From Euprymna scolopes (taxonomy: Eukaryota; Mollusca; Cephalopoda; Sepiida; Sepiolidae): a stretch of DNA of 26,251 nucleotides. The stretch is taken from assembly GCA_024364805.1 (NCBI GenBank), contig CM044519.1, forward strand, positions 39,252,157-39,278,407. The letters run 5' to 3'. Positions 1 to 9,515 of the stretch are shown here, one piece after another. The position numbers and the translations under genes were made by a program. Within the stretch, counting starts at the first letter, position 1. Every line of letters begins with the position of its first letter. Below the pieces are notes generated by a model that worked only from the letters and a program-made list of their open reading frames with translations, did not search any database and was not told where the DNA came from.

Positions 1-272
1 CACAAAACGAGCTACAACGGATGAGTTGAAAGCAACCATTTAAAGCAGATATGGCAACATACCAATTGAACTGATTTGGAACGTTTTCCATTCTAATCAG
101 TGAGCGTTGTCAGTTGCTTATAGACCAAAACGGCCAATAATTTGAACACTTTCGATAATTAGCTGATTTTTATATTTTTTCACAGTATTTTGATGTATGA
201 AACTTTTCTTTCTTATAATAAATGTTGGTTTTATGGCCATTTAAAGAGTGTATACATTTTATTGGACACCAT
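1..272. other. Unannotated AT-rich sequence
   Basis: No gene, repeat end or structured signal was recognised here. Open frames are short and have no familiar motifs. Confidence 0.5.
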
Positions 273-274
273 GC

Positions 275-352
275 ATATATATATATAGATAGATAGATAA
301 ATAGATAGATAGATAGATATAGATATATAGATATATAGATATATATATATAT

Positions 353-399
<47 letters not shown>

Positions 400-409
400 G
401 AGACAGATA
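275..409. repeat. Compound microsatellite (TA)n-(TAGA)n-(GA)n-(GACA)n
   Basis: The sequence passes from TA dinucleotides through interrupted TAGA/TATAGA units to a GA run and then GACA units, so the repeat types grade into one another by single-base change. Apparent open frames over it on the minus strand encode only Ser/Leu/Val/Cys and Tyr/Ile runs and are not genes. Confidence 0.95.
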
Positions 410-1828
410 AGGGGGGATAATTCGTATATGAATTCTTTCCAGATTTTCTCATCGTCGATATTATAGTTTTTCACAGTTCTCCAATGATGAGGCACCCGGA
501 CTCTAAGCCTCACTTTCCAATGCATGCGCTGAAAAGAACACTGAATGATAACGTTTCAATCAAACATGCGTCTTCTTTTATTGTGTGGAACGGTATTTTC
601 ATGCAACGAACTAGTTTACACACAAGTTCGTTTTTGTTTTTCTTTACGAATAGTGCTAAAGTTGTGCTGTCTCCTGTGTATTTGCAGCGAATATAAAAGA
701 ATGCAGAAATATGCATTGTAAACACTGGTGCCAGAATGCTGGTATTCTATCTGCGAAAGCTTACACGTTTTTACATATGGAACCGATTTCTTCAACTTGC
801 AAAACTTGTTGCAAGGAAACGATACATATTTCTATTATCTGTTTTACTAAGAAACAATGATGTTTGGTGAAAGAACAATAAAACAATAGGGAGTATTCAG
901 TAAACACATCTAAATCTCGATTGCTTGTTAGGTTGCACATTAAATGAACTAGATAAGAAGATAGAATAAGTAGATGGTGTAGAGTTAATAGAACCACTAA
1001 TAAGGTAAAAGGGGTACGTAAAACAATGGTGTAAATAATGAGTAAAACCGTAAATCGTTGTCTGTTTGTTTCGTCGCCATGCTTACATGATTTTAGATTC
1101 GGTTACGTAAAATATAGTTTAGTTAAGCGGCAATGGAGAGTTAAGTATGTTGGTACTAGTGCATAATACAACCTGCTATTCATACTGGTGAATATTGCAA
1201 ACCTAATTTCTCGTAAATGCTCGGTAGGGCTTGACTGGAAACTTATGCAAACCGCCAAAATATGCCGAGCAAACTTGATAAGCCGCTCGACCCCGAACGG
1301 ACATTTTAAGAAATTCAGTTTGTCATATGCGCAACACTATTTAGAGCAATTCACCAGCAACGGTATTTAAGAAGTTAAACATTTTTAGCGTAATTATTGT
1401 ATTGTCTATTGAGACTGGGGAGTAAAAATGTAATCTTAGGACAGACTCCTAACTCTTGCTTCCCTTATTTTGTCCCCTATTCCTCACATTCCATTAGCGA
1501 TGTTTCTGAGAAAGGGAAAAAGTTCAGACTATCAATATAATAATTTCGTTGACAAGTTTTTGACCTTAAAGTGGTATTTTTATCTCAACTACATAAATGG
1601 CACTACGTCTTGTCTAAAGCGATTTCCTTAGAATGCTGACATCTTAGTTTCTTACTGAGTAAAGGTCGTTAATATCGGTGACCTGTATGCTAACAGCAAC
1701 TGTTGACATACCTTGAAGATTACATCTATTTTCTTTCGCAATAGTTTAAGAGTACAAATATATGCAACGATGTACAATGTAATCCTGAGATAGAGATCGT
1801 CTATTAAATCTGTTAAAACCAGACGTTA
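410..1828. other. Unannotated stretch, about 1.4 kb
   Basis: Read in both directions, I see no conserved protein motif, tRNA-like fold, long tandem repeat or transposon end. Short open frames (for example 484-696 and 1188-1370 plus) are of the length expected by chance and resemble no family I know. It is probably old intronic or intergenic DNA. Confidence 0.5.
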
Positions 1829-1850
1829 TCTATATATTAATACGATAATA

Positions 1851-2018
1851 AATAATTTTACTAAAAATTCCTCATAAATTTTTGTTTCGGTTTCGATTAT
1901 AGATGATGGCACTTAAGTCATATATTTTTTCAGAAATAATTCTACCAAGAATTCCTCGTAAGTTTTGGTTTCGGTTTCGATTATAGCCGATGGCATTTAA
2001 GTCATCTATTCTTTTTAA
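1851..2018. repeat. Two 84-bp tandem units, diverged
   Basis: Both units share GTTTCGGTTTCGATTATAG (starting at 1884 and 1968) and the following GATGGCA.TTAAGTCAT, at a constant offset of 84 bases. Several substitutions separate them, so the duplication is not recent. Confidence 0.85.
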
Positions 2019-2036
2019 AATCGATATGACATTAAC

Positions 2037-2105
2037 TCTATAAAAATATATACGAAATCGTCAACAATTAAAATATCATATTTAAGCGTATTTTACGAGC
2101 TGGCT
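2037..2105 (+). repeat. Dispersed repeat, Helitron-like 5' segment (copy 1)
   Basis: TCTATAAAAATATATACGAAATC leads into AATATCATATTTAAGCG and TATTTTAC. The same order of blocks recurs at 22951-23012 and 23066-23145. TCTATA-rich starts are typical of Helitron 5' ends, but no matching 3' end is seen for the later two copies, so the assignment is an inference. Confidence 0.6.
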
Positions 2106-2268
2106 ACGCTGGGAGTCACTGCTAGCTGTGATAATACTTTTGAGGTTTGAACAAAAAATCTACAATAATATCATAGCGTCTCCATTTACACTGAACATGT
2201 ACAGAATGCCAACATCAATATATTACATATGAATGAGTCCCCTGTGGAATTTCCGCAGGTTCCGCTAG

Positions 2269-2811
2269 TTTCTGTTAAGGTAAGGCTCTTCAGCTAGATG
2301 TCTTGTAACACTTCAATCCACACGTATGTTGGACGAATATTCGGGGCTATTGTAACCACCAACATTTATGCTTAGCAATATGGTCCCTACGAAAATTTCT
2401 TATACTCATGATTCCTTGACCGTTGTCGCTATCTTTGTTAGATTAAAGCCTTCTAATTTTAACCCTCTAACAGACATATAGATACCCAGCCTTGCAAAAG
2501 GGTGCCCTTGATCTATGCATAGCAGAGGCGTTTGCCTCACTGAAGTAATATGCATGACCACGTATTTAATTACTGGGTATATAAGTGAAACATGGACTAT
2601 AAAAGTAGATCGTTAGTGCAATATAAATGTCCTTGAAATAGAATGACTAAGAACTAACTTTAAGTAAACTTCTAGGACTGACGTTTACTTCTTACTTAAA
2701 ATAGAAGACTTACATCAGATATGTTATCAAAATAACTGCAAAGATGGCGAGGTCGTTTAACCGCTTCAAAACGTAGCTCCGTCTGGACACAATTTTTTAC
2801 CTGGACAAATA
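2269..2811. other. Unannotated stretch
   Basis: No gene or repeat was recognised in about 540 bases between the Helitron-like 3' end and the LINE fragment. Confidence 0.45.
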
Positions 2812-3370
2812 CGTTCTAAAATAGAGTACTGTTGCTACATTTAGGGGCGGAGTTCCCAAAAGAACCCTTTCTTGCCTTGACAAGGTATGAAACCGTCTTT
2901 GTAATTTAGGTGACGATGACCTTTTCGCCTCCTTACTTTCTCTTTCTCACAGAAGAGACATTACAAGTTTGTTTCTGCTCTGTCGATACATGTATGTCCG
3001 TCGTGCCTTCTGTAAAATATTCGCAACAAATACTCGTCTCCCTACACTAACCGTCGTCAACTTTCCCCACTCCCTTTCTGTGCCCCAAACTAAACGAAAA
3101 TTCTATGAGCAAAGTTTATTTCCTAGAAATGTCAGGCTGTTGAACGCAAAGCCGTTTGTCTGCTTTCAGAAAATAGCATGCTCGTCTTCAAGTCTAAGAT
3201 AAATAAATTCTTATTGAGTCGTACATTTAAATAATGTAGTCGAATCTAATTTCCACCGTGACTGATATTGTCTCACCATCTACATAACACTTAACCTTCA
3301 TCCTTGAGTAACGTCCGGGCCTTAATAATTGGTGATCCTCCAACTAAAACTGACATATTAAAAGGTAGCT
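2812..3370 (+). pseudogene. LINE ORF2 C-terminal end plus 3' UTR (copy 1)
   Basis: This is a decayed 3' fragment of a non-LTR retrotransposon of CR1/Jockey type. The region after the reverse-transcriptase core is visible: IEYCCYI near 2823, then LSHRRDITSLFLLCRYMY around 2930-3000, FYEQSLFPRNVRLLNAKP near 3100-3150, and VFKSKINKFLLSRTFK ending in TAA at 3232-3234. These blocks match, in order, those of the copies at 8300, 10184 and 12020. They lie in more than one frame, and there is a stop after CCYI, so the gene is broken by at least two frameshifts. The open stretch 2969-3202 is only part of it. The 3' UTR shares the TCCTTGAGTAACGTCCGGGC / TTGGTGA block with the other copies. The reverse-transcriptase core and endonuclease are absent (5' truncation). 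The clade is inferred from motif style. Confidence 0.8.
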
Positions 3371-3599
3371 TAACATTAACAGATACGTTAACTATAGATT
3401 GTATCATGGTTTAGACATGTCCCTCGACTAACTTCTCTTATGTCTTTCAATCATAGTAAATATATTTAATAGAAGCATGATTAAAAAAGAAGCTAAGCTC
3501 GGCTAAGTATGTTATACTCGGTTTCCAAAATCAACAGAGACTAGACCATTCCTTTAATGATCCGGTCCCTGTTTATTTTGCGGTGGTAGTTTTGTTCTG

Positions 3600-3740
3600 T
3601 GCAGTTCTATGAGGTCCACCCTTTTAAGCTTTTCCTTTTTTTTTTGTAAAAAGTGTTTCTTTTATTGCTAATCGCCTGAAGCGCCCTCACCGGGGAATAT
3701 CGACGCGGCTACCCAGGCACTTTTTGCAGGTTATAGTGCC
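3600..3740 (+). repeat. Dispersed repeat, copy 1 of 2
   Basis: TGCAGTTCTATGAGGTCCACC, then after a T-rich gap GCTAATCGCCTGAAG and GGGGAATATCGACG, are matched in the same order by 5487-5615. It is GC-richer than its surroundings. The family is not recognised. Confidence 0.55.
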
Positions 3741-4094
3741 TATATTGTTTTAGGGCGATGACTTCTCAATCCTACTTTCCGACCCTAGTGTCTAAGTTCT
3801 TGCAGTAGGTAAGAATTAAGCAATCAAAAGAAGTTGGACTAATAACATAAAGATTCACTCTGATATGTCGCTACACGCCGTTGATAAATATCGAACTCTT
3901 GTTCACAAGCGTACGGCGAAATCCTATGTAGTATTGCATTGACTCTTTTATAGCATTTTCTACGCATAGATATTGCATGTTTTATACTAAAACCTTAAAA
4001 GTTTGTGACATAAATCGTCTTTTTAGTAATGCCCCACACCAAGCTTAGAACATAATACATTCACGATGTCGAAAAATTAATTTGTGAAACTGCA
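3741..4094. other. Unannotated stretch
   Basis: Nothing recognisable was found in this 350-base AT-rich gap. Confidence 0.45.
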
Positions 4095-4166
4095 GGAATA
4101 TTTTCAATAAAAAAGACGACTTTGTGCAATGGAATATTTTCAGTAAAGAAGACGACTTTGTGCAAT
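4095..4166. repeat. 36-bp tandem duplication
   Basis: Two head-to-tail 36-base units (4095-4130, 4131-4166) begin GGAATATTTTCA and end GACGACTTTGTGCAAT. They differ at two positions, so the duplication is fairly young. Confidence 0.95.
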
Positions 4167-4183
4167 AACTATACATTAAGTTG

Positions 4184-4345
4184 AAATGGGTGAAAATTAT
4201 AATTCATTGATTTAAAACGAGTACTTCATATGAAAATGATGGTTGAATGTAATTAAAAATGTACTCATTTTTTCATTAAATATTAATCCCTATTAATCTA
4301 TATTAATCCCTGTTAATCTATATTAATCTATATTAATCTATATTT
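4184..4345 (+). repeat. Dispersed repeat with TATTAATCCC tail (copy 1)
   Basis: GAAATGGGTGAAAATTATAA, GAGTACTTCATATG, ATGATGGTTGAATG, TACTCATTTTTTCATTAAA and TATTAATCCCTATTAATC follow in order and are matched by 19327-19455. The tail is expanded here into about six 10-11-base units (TATTAATCCC / TATTAATCTA). Confidence 0.7.
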
Positions 4346-4370
4346 ATCCCTAACTGCATCAAACAAGTAG

Positions 4371-4605
4371 TACTTAGTTCGCAGCACCGTATGATAAAAA
4401 CTGTCCATTCAATATTTCAGCTACATAGGCCGAGTAATTTCCGAAAAAAACGTCTAGAGTAAATGTGATATTGTTGTGACTACTCCTTATTAATACCTCT
4501 AAATTGCTAGCTGTAATAAAACGGATACTATAATATTTAGTTCATTGCACCTTATCATAAAAAAGTACATACATATTTTTCAGTCAGATAGGCGCAGTAG
4601 GTTCC
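4371..4605 (+). repeat. Diverged direct duplication, about 163-base offset
   Basis: TACTTAGTTCGCAGCACC...ATGATAAAAA...TTTCAGCTACATAGGC (4371-4442) is repeated as TATTTAGTTCATTGCACC...TCATAAAAAA...TTTCAGTCAGATAGGC (4534-4605). The two halves are clearly related but well diverged. A degenerate AAACAAGTAGACAGATACACAG run follows. Confidence 0.65.
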
Positions 4606-4660
4606 TGTTAAAATGAACAAACAAGTAGACAGATACACAGACAAAAATAAATATGATATA

Positions 4661-5486
4661 CATTCGTTAAGAAGCTATGACTGGACATGTTTCTTGATTC
4701 AAATAAATAAATAAAAAATAAACCACCACTACATATGCATATGCGTGTACATTTCCCGTTTTAATCTAGTATTTTTCACTAGAGAGAAACTTACATGCCT
4801 ACTTTTCAATATCCTTGAGTGTCTAGAGTATCTCTGTACAGGGTTTGTTAGGTCAACATCGAATGACGATACTTTTCCCTAAAAGTAATTCCTGACTACG
4901 CATTCAAAATCACATAGTATTCACAGCCCAAGTAAGATGTCCTAGCTTATCGGCACTGGCTCTTGCACCTTCTCCAAGTTATGGTATCTCAAGTTACAGT
5001 ACAAAGATGAATACTCAAGCGGAATAGATAAAATTTTGTCCTGGCATCCGTTAAACCCAACACTTAAAAATAAAAACATGCTATTAGATATTTGAATGAT
5101 CAAATGGGGGGGGGGAATATGTTCTCAACATCTTTACTGAGCTTTTGAGATGCAAAGGAGAACTTTAATAGAGCATTCAAATATCTATGTATCTCATATA
5201 TAGATCAAGTATTTACCCCACGAATGTGTCACTTGATTACTGAGAAATTTAACGGAAATAAAATGAAACAAAATGGTTTTTAGTTCGGTTTATCGTTTGC
5301 ATTTCATCACTCACTATTTTATTCATCCTTCCTATGAAGGTCTTTTTATGCCAGCATCAAGCAAAATGTTGACAACAATTTTACCTCAGTCGTGAAATGT
5401 TTTTTTCCTTCGATATCAAAACTGAAGTTCAGACAGATTTTTAAAATTACCTCTTCTCTGTTGAATGCGATATGTTGCTTAGCTTA
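4661..5486. other. Unannotated stretch, about 0.8 kb
   Basis: No gene or repeat family was recognised. The only marked feature is a 10-base G run at 5106-5115. Confidence 0.45.
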
Positions 5487-5615
5487 TGCAGTTTTAGGAA
5501 GCCCCCTTTCCCAAGCTATGCGTTCGTAATTGCAGAAGTTCTAAGTTTATCGCAAATTGCCTGAGGAATGGGGAATGTCGACGGTGATGGCTAGACCCTT
5601 TTAGCAGACCCGAGC
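5487..5615 (+). repeat. Dispersed repeat, copy 2 of 2
   Basis: TGCAGTTTTAGGAAGCCCC, GCAAATTGCCTGAGG and GGGGAATGTCGACGG align with 3600-3740. It sits directly upstream of the mariner fragment. Confidence 0.55.
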
Positions 5616-5639
5616 GCTTCTCCCCTGAGACGCTGGCTA

Positions 5640-6400
5640 TTCAATCATACTATTCGACACTTATGTCACATCTTCCTGTTGTCGACAGTTGTTTACAAAT
5701 TCTAATAGAGATAGGAGCCTTTTATCATGTCTGAAAGTGACACAATGTTCAATGAGTGAGATCGGAGATGTGCCACTGTACAACTCATGTTCTCTACCGA
5801 TCCAAGTTATGACAACAGGACTATTCCCAGCGCCCTGAAAATGCAAATCCGGACGGTTCAACTCTTGAGAGCACGGCTCAACGAAGTTTCTGGTCACGCT
5901 TATGGTCTTTGGTGTGGTTTCAAGTGAGGGCCACATCATGCCACCTCACATCTTCGAAGTTGGCTGAAAAGGCAACACCAAAGTGTATCTGATTGTGCTG
6001 AAGAGTATGGTGATCCTCTGATCCAATCAGGTGGCCGCAGGCAGACCCTGTGTGTAACAGCAGGATTCGGCGCCGGTCCAATTAAAAGAAACCAAGGCTT
6101 GGCTTCAGAAGGAGTGATACGACTTTGTAACCATTTTCTCACTGGACCCTCCTCCTCTCCCGACTTAAACCCGCTGGATTGCGTCGGAAAAATCACTAAC
6201 ATTACCTCCCACGACACCAAAGCCAGCCTGATCGCTGTCATCTGCTAAGTATTTGCCGAGCTCCTGGTGGCGCTTGTGGAAAAAGCATGCTCCCAACTTG
6301 AGGCTACATTCAATAAATGTCAGCACTATTGCATAAACAACTTACGTGCATATTTTTTCCCATGAAAGTTTTAAAATAAAGTTGTGGTCTTGTTTTTAAG
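5640..6400 (+). pseudogene. Mariner transposase pseudogene (Tc1/mariner superfamily)
   Basis: Mariner transposases cut and paste DNA with a DDD catalytic triad. From 5887 one plus-strand frame reads FLVTLMVFGVVSSEGHIMPP, then HIFEVG, KGNTKVYLIVLKSMV, AGRPCV and QQDSAP. The aspartate of QQDSAP (codon 6064-6066) matches the second catalytic residue. A second frame from 6156 reads SPDLNPLD, carrying the third aspartate (6162-6164), then HDTKASLIAVI, LVALVEKACSQ and so on. Stops interrupt the first frame after EVG, VIL, CV and QKE, a frameshift lies between 6115 and 6156, and one more stop follows VIC. The N-terminal DNA-binding region and first aspartate are not readable in the 250 bases upstream. 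A 3' AAATAAAG lies near 6376. Terminal inverted repeats were not identified. Assignment to mariner rests on the QQDSAP / SPDLNPLD pair and is strong. Confidence 0.9.
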
Positions 6401-6679
6401 GCGACAAATTAACCGTTCCATCTTGTAATGTTACAAACTTTTTGTTATTGCGTATGAATCATATGATTGCAACCTCAAATACGAACAATATCTTTTTTAA
6501 TATGACAATATTCACCTCTGAAGATTGAATTTGATTCCGAACATTTCAGACTGCATTGAAAAAGTGTTTTATTTTCAATAATATTTAGAATAATACTTCT
6601 AATACGACAATAATTCCATGGAATTGGATTGCTCTTTTATGCCTTTATTTTTTTACGTATGGATCAGATGAGCATTGTG
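6401..6679. other. Unannotated AT-rich gap
   Basis: Nothing recognisable was seen between the mariner fragment and the SINE-like copy. Confidence 0.45.
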
Positions 6680-6855
6680 TGATATTAGTTTACCTGACAT
6701 CTTTCTTGTTAGAATTTTTTCTAGAAGGACATCAACCAAAGGAGGAGGAGTAAAATGCAGCTTGTCAAAATCGTAAATAAAAATATTTCAGTAGAATTAA
6801 CTCTTTTCGTACATAGATCATCCATGATGTCACCGCTGTCGTTAACCACTTAGTT
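6680..6855 (-). mobile_element. SINE-like repeat (copy 1)
   Basis: The plus-strand block ACATCTTTCTTGTTAGAA, TTTTTTCTAGAAGGACATCA is shared with 13240-13432 and 18650-18815. In each copy it is followed by a region that on the minus strand looks like a decayed tRNA-type head; here the minus strand reads AAGTGGTTAACGAC (A-box-like) near 6850, with a poor B box. The family is better seen in the copy at 13240. Confidence 0.5.
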
Positions 6856-7985
6856 ATCGTTTCATCGACTCTATCTCTGATGACGTTTTTAACTCCGAAA
6901 ATGTAGATTTAAATATAGACAATATGGATCTTATGCTTTCATATTAAGCAATTTTTCTAAAAGGAAGCAAGCGTTCTGTCATTTGAAATAGGTTTTTGAT
7001 ATTTGTTTTCGCCAAAAATCAGCGATGCCTTACGCTATCTTAATTTGTTTAAAACTTATAAACAGACAAACTGTTTTGAAACCACGTTAAGATGCAAATA
7101 TTTCATTTAATTAAAAAAAGTCATATTTCTATTTTTATAAAATTGAAATATTTCTAATTAATTTCGGATAGTATAATATCCATCATAAGAGTAGAAGAAA
7201 AGAGATTTTGTTTCATTTGAGTTTTTTTTTTCGCAAATAAAATGCCGTTATATCCTGCTGTTGTATTCAGGGGGTTTGCTAGTATTGTTGCACGCAGTAC
7301 TGTACAAAATACTCATGACTGTAATATTATGAGAATTTGCAAAAAAACACTTATAAAAATCTTTAATTTAAAGAAAACTTTTGAATAAATGGACAAGCTG
7401 TATTTAAACATCGTCAAGTTGTAAACTATTAGACTGTGTCTGCGTGTATTAGAACTAGTAAATATTGTTGATTTGGTTGTATATTATAAGTTTATTATAA
7501 AATACGACCGATTTTCTTAAATAAACGCTTGCAACGTGATATAATCTTTACGTGGGCATGTCGCGCGGGGGTGATTTCTATTGCCAAAATGTCAGCGTAT
7601 GAAACGAGCTTTATTCTAGAACACGCGCCTTCACTGACAGATTCACTGATAACATTGATCATATATCTTTCGTTAAGATTTAATTATTGATTGAATCTTA
7701 CTCTTTCTTCTTTACTTTCTTCATTTGTCTCAACAATGAAAAGTGATAACGAAATGCTGGTAGAAAAATATTTTCATAGTTCATTATAAGAAAAGAGGTC
7801 ATATTACTACAAGCTGTAATACTACTAAACTAATAGTTGTAGAGAAAAGAAGGGAGAGTGGGTTTTTAATTTTATCTCTTAAGTTTCCATGTTAAAGTAC
7901 CTTTGAAACCCCACTTTATACGCATTCTGATACTGTAATTCGAATTCTGTGGTTTACCCCAATGTTCACATGTTTTTCAAGTAAT
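6856..7985. other. Unannotated AT-rich stretch, about 1.1 kb
   Basis: I see no coding motif, transposon end or tandem repeat. Poly-T and poly-A runs are short. Confidence 0.45.
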
Positions 7986-7991
<6 letters not shown>

Positions 7992-8051
<60 letters not shown>

Positions 8052-8110
8052 GGGTGTATGTGTGAAAGAGAGAGAGAGAGGGAGAGAGGGAGAGAGAGGG
8101 AGAGAGAAAG
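7992..8110. repeat. Microsatellites (TA)29 then imperfect (GA)n
   Basis: A pure TA tract (7992-8049) is followed by GGGGGTGTATGTGTG and a GA tract with GGA interruptions to about 8110. Confidence 0.95.
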
Positions 8111-8299
8111 ATAAATAGATATGCATATATGGCTATTAGAATGTTTTACTTTATTTTACAGACAAGTCATTTAACGCAGCCTAAAGAGAGAGATGATGGA
8201 ATTATAATATATATTGTCTCCACTGTAAAACCATCGCAAGAAAACCCCTCGTCTACCTACAATAACCGTCAACAATTACCTTCACTCTATTTCTTACAA

Positions 8300-8770
8300 A
8301 GTATACATCACTTATCAAGGCTCGAAGCCACACGAGGGTAAAGGTTAATACATGAACGCTGGTCACTTGGATAACAATCGTTTGTGGTTGAAATTGTGTA
8401 TAATTTAATTATTTAAAATTACGGCTCAAAGAACTTGTTTACATTGGATTTGAAGACGACAATATTGTAATCAGCTGAAAAGTAGGCCAGCGGAACAGAG
8501 TTACACAGGCTGGCAGTTCTACTATAGAAGCTCTGTTAATAGAACGTGTGTCTCCAAGTAGTTCCTGTCCAGTTGTGGCAATAGTACCCCATTTTAGGAC
8601 GTACCTGGCTTTTATGTAGGTAAAAGATAGCATCGGGAGTAATATACCGTCTAGAAAGGTAGCATGAAAAAACAATTTTCCGGAGACCTTGACAAGTTTG
8701 ATGTAAGGTCAACAGTGAAGATCAAGCCTATAATATTGACAAAACAAGAAGCTTCTTTGAGATAAGAACT
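8300..8770 (-). pseudogene. LINE ORF2 C-terminal end, internally deleted (copy 2)
   Basis: Read on the minus strand, a frame gives YITPDAIFYLHKSQVRPKMG, then YYCHNWTGTTWRHTFY, a stop, then QSFYSRTASLCNSVPLAYFS and ADYNIVVFKSNVNKFFEP with a terminal stop near 8422. The first part corresponds to the segment just after the reverse-transcriptase fingers/palm (consensus LYKAQVRPKMEYC), and the last part to the extreme C-terminus. The HRRD...YFH segment present in the copies at 2812 and 12020 is missing, so about 60-70 codons were lost internally. The 3' UTR to about 8300 shares the TTAACCTTTACCCTCGTG / GAGCCTTGATAAGTGATG block with the others. It is 5'-truncated and not functional. Upstream residues SPENCFF match the same frame weakly. 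Confidence 0.8.
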
Positions 8771-8784
8771 TTTCATATAAATTC

Positions 8785-8860
8785 TAACCGAGTGGTTAAT
8801 CAGAGCGTTTATGGTAAAAAGCTAGAAGTTTGGGTTTGATGCGTTAATATTTACCAGCAA
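8785..8860 (+). repeat. tRNA-like segment, possible SINE head
   Basis: CCGAGTGGTTAATCAGAGCG resembles a pol III A box, and 40 bases later GGGTTTGATGC resembles a B box (GGTTCGANNCC). Spacing suits a tRNA-derived SINE head. The arms do not form a full cloverleaf, so this is not a functional tRNA gene. Confidence 0.4.
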
Positions 8861-9515
8861 CCTTTTGTCCACATTTCACCACGTGTTAAAAATCGAAAGA
8901 TATATACGCAGAGTGATCTTGGTCGTTGTAGGCCTTTGAAGTGTTGTCATAGATAGTAGTGCCATCTGTATATATGTCGATAGATGGATCCTTTAAAGAC
9001 GTTGATAAAGTGTTGATACTCTGAGTTTCTGACTTCTACCAATTGACGATTACCCTTGTAAAACCTATTGAAGAGAAAAGATTCGATGGTTTAGAAGCCA
9101 TTTCCTGATATTTCATACTTTAAAAATATTTTGAGATAGCCATTTATGCCAAACCATCAAATGGCTTTGGTATGCCAACAGCTATTTCTCTTGAGAAGAA
9201 ACGCATGTCGATCCTATATGGAATTACAGTCAGTACATCAGCTGCGGATATCGCAGGATGGAAACTATATTCCTTGTCACTGTGTAGGTTGTATTTTGCC
9301 GCTATGCTTGACAATTTCTCTATTTAACACGGATTAAAGAAAATTAGTTATGACACACAGAAAACTGATTGGTCTGTATTGAGTTGCTATAGACTAATCT
9401 CCAGTATTTTTAATTATTAGTTAATGAGATTTTTAAGGTGTTAAAATGCATTTCTCATTTAGGCATTGATTTAACAGCTTTACAAAATCGAGTGCTTGTT
9501 TGGTTTAGAGTACTT
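8861..9515. other. Unannotated stretch
   Basis: No gene or repeat was recognised in about 650 bases; the open frame 9146-9337 is chance-like. Confidence 0.45.

Larger units (their letters stand above)
1829..2268 (+). mobile_element. Helitron-like non-autonomous element
   Basis: The 3' end is the clearest part. A 19-base near-palindrome at 2241-2259 (CCTGTGGAA paired with TTCCGCAGG, one G-T wobble) is followed by a short spacer, CTAG at 2265-2268 and a host T at 2269. A subterminal hairpin followed by CTRR and T is the known 3' signature of Helitrons. The 5' end is less certain: TCTATATATTAATACG at 1829 follows an A, as expected for insertion between A and T, but a second TCTATAA-type start lies at 2037. 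The element would be 440 or 232 bp. It has no helicase or Rep coding capacity, so it is non-autonomous. An internal 84-bp tandem duplication lies at 1851-2018. Confidence 0.55.

Noticed and set aside
231-525. Two minus-strand open frames of 73 and 88 codons
   Set aside because: They are translations of the compound microsatellite (Ser/Leu/Val/Cys then Tyr/Ile runs).
5661-6241. Two minus-strand frames of 92 and 101 codons
   Set aside because: They are antisense shadows of the plus-strand mariner transposase remnant, where the QQDSAP and SPDLNPLD motifs are read.
8439-8675. 78-codon minus-strand frame as a gene
   Set aside because: The LINE motifs (YLHKSQVRPKMG, VFKSNVNKF) are in a different frame of the same strand; this one is a shadow.
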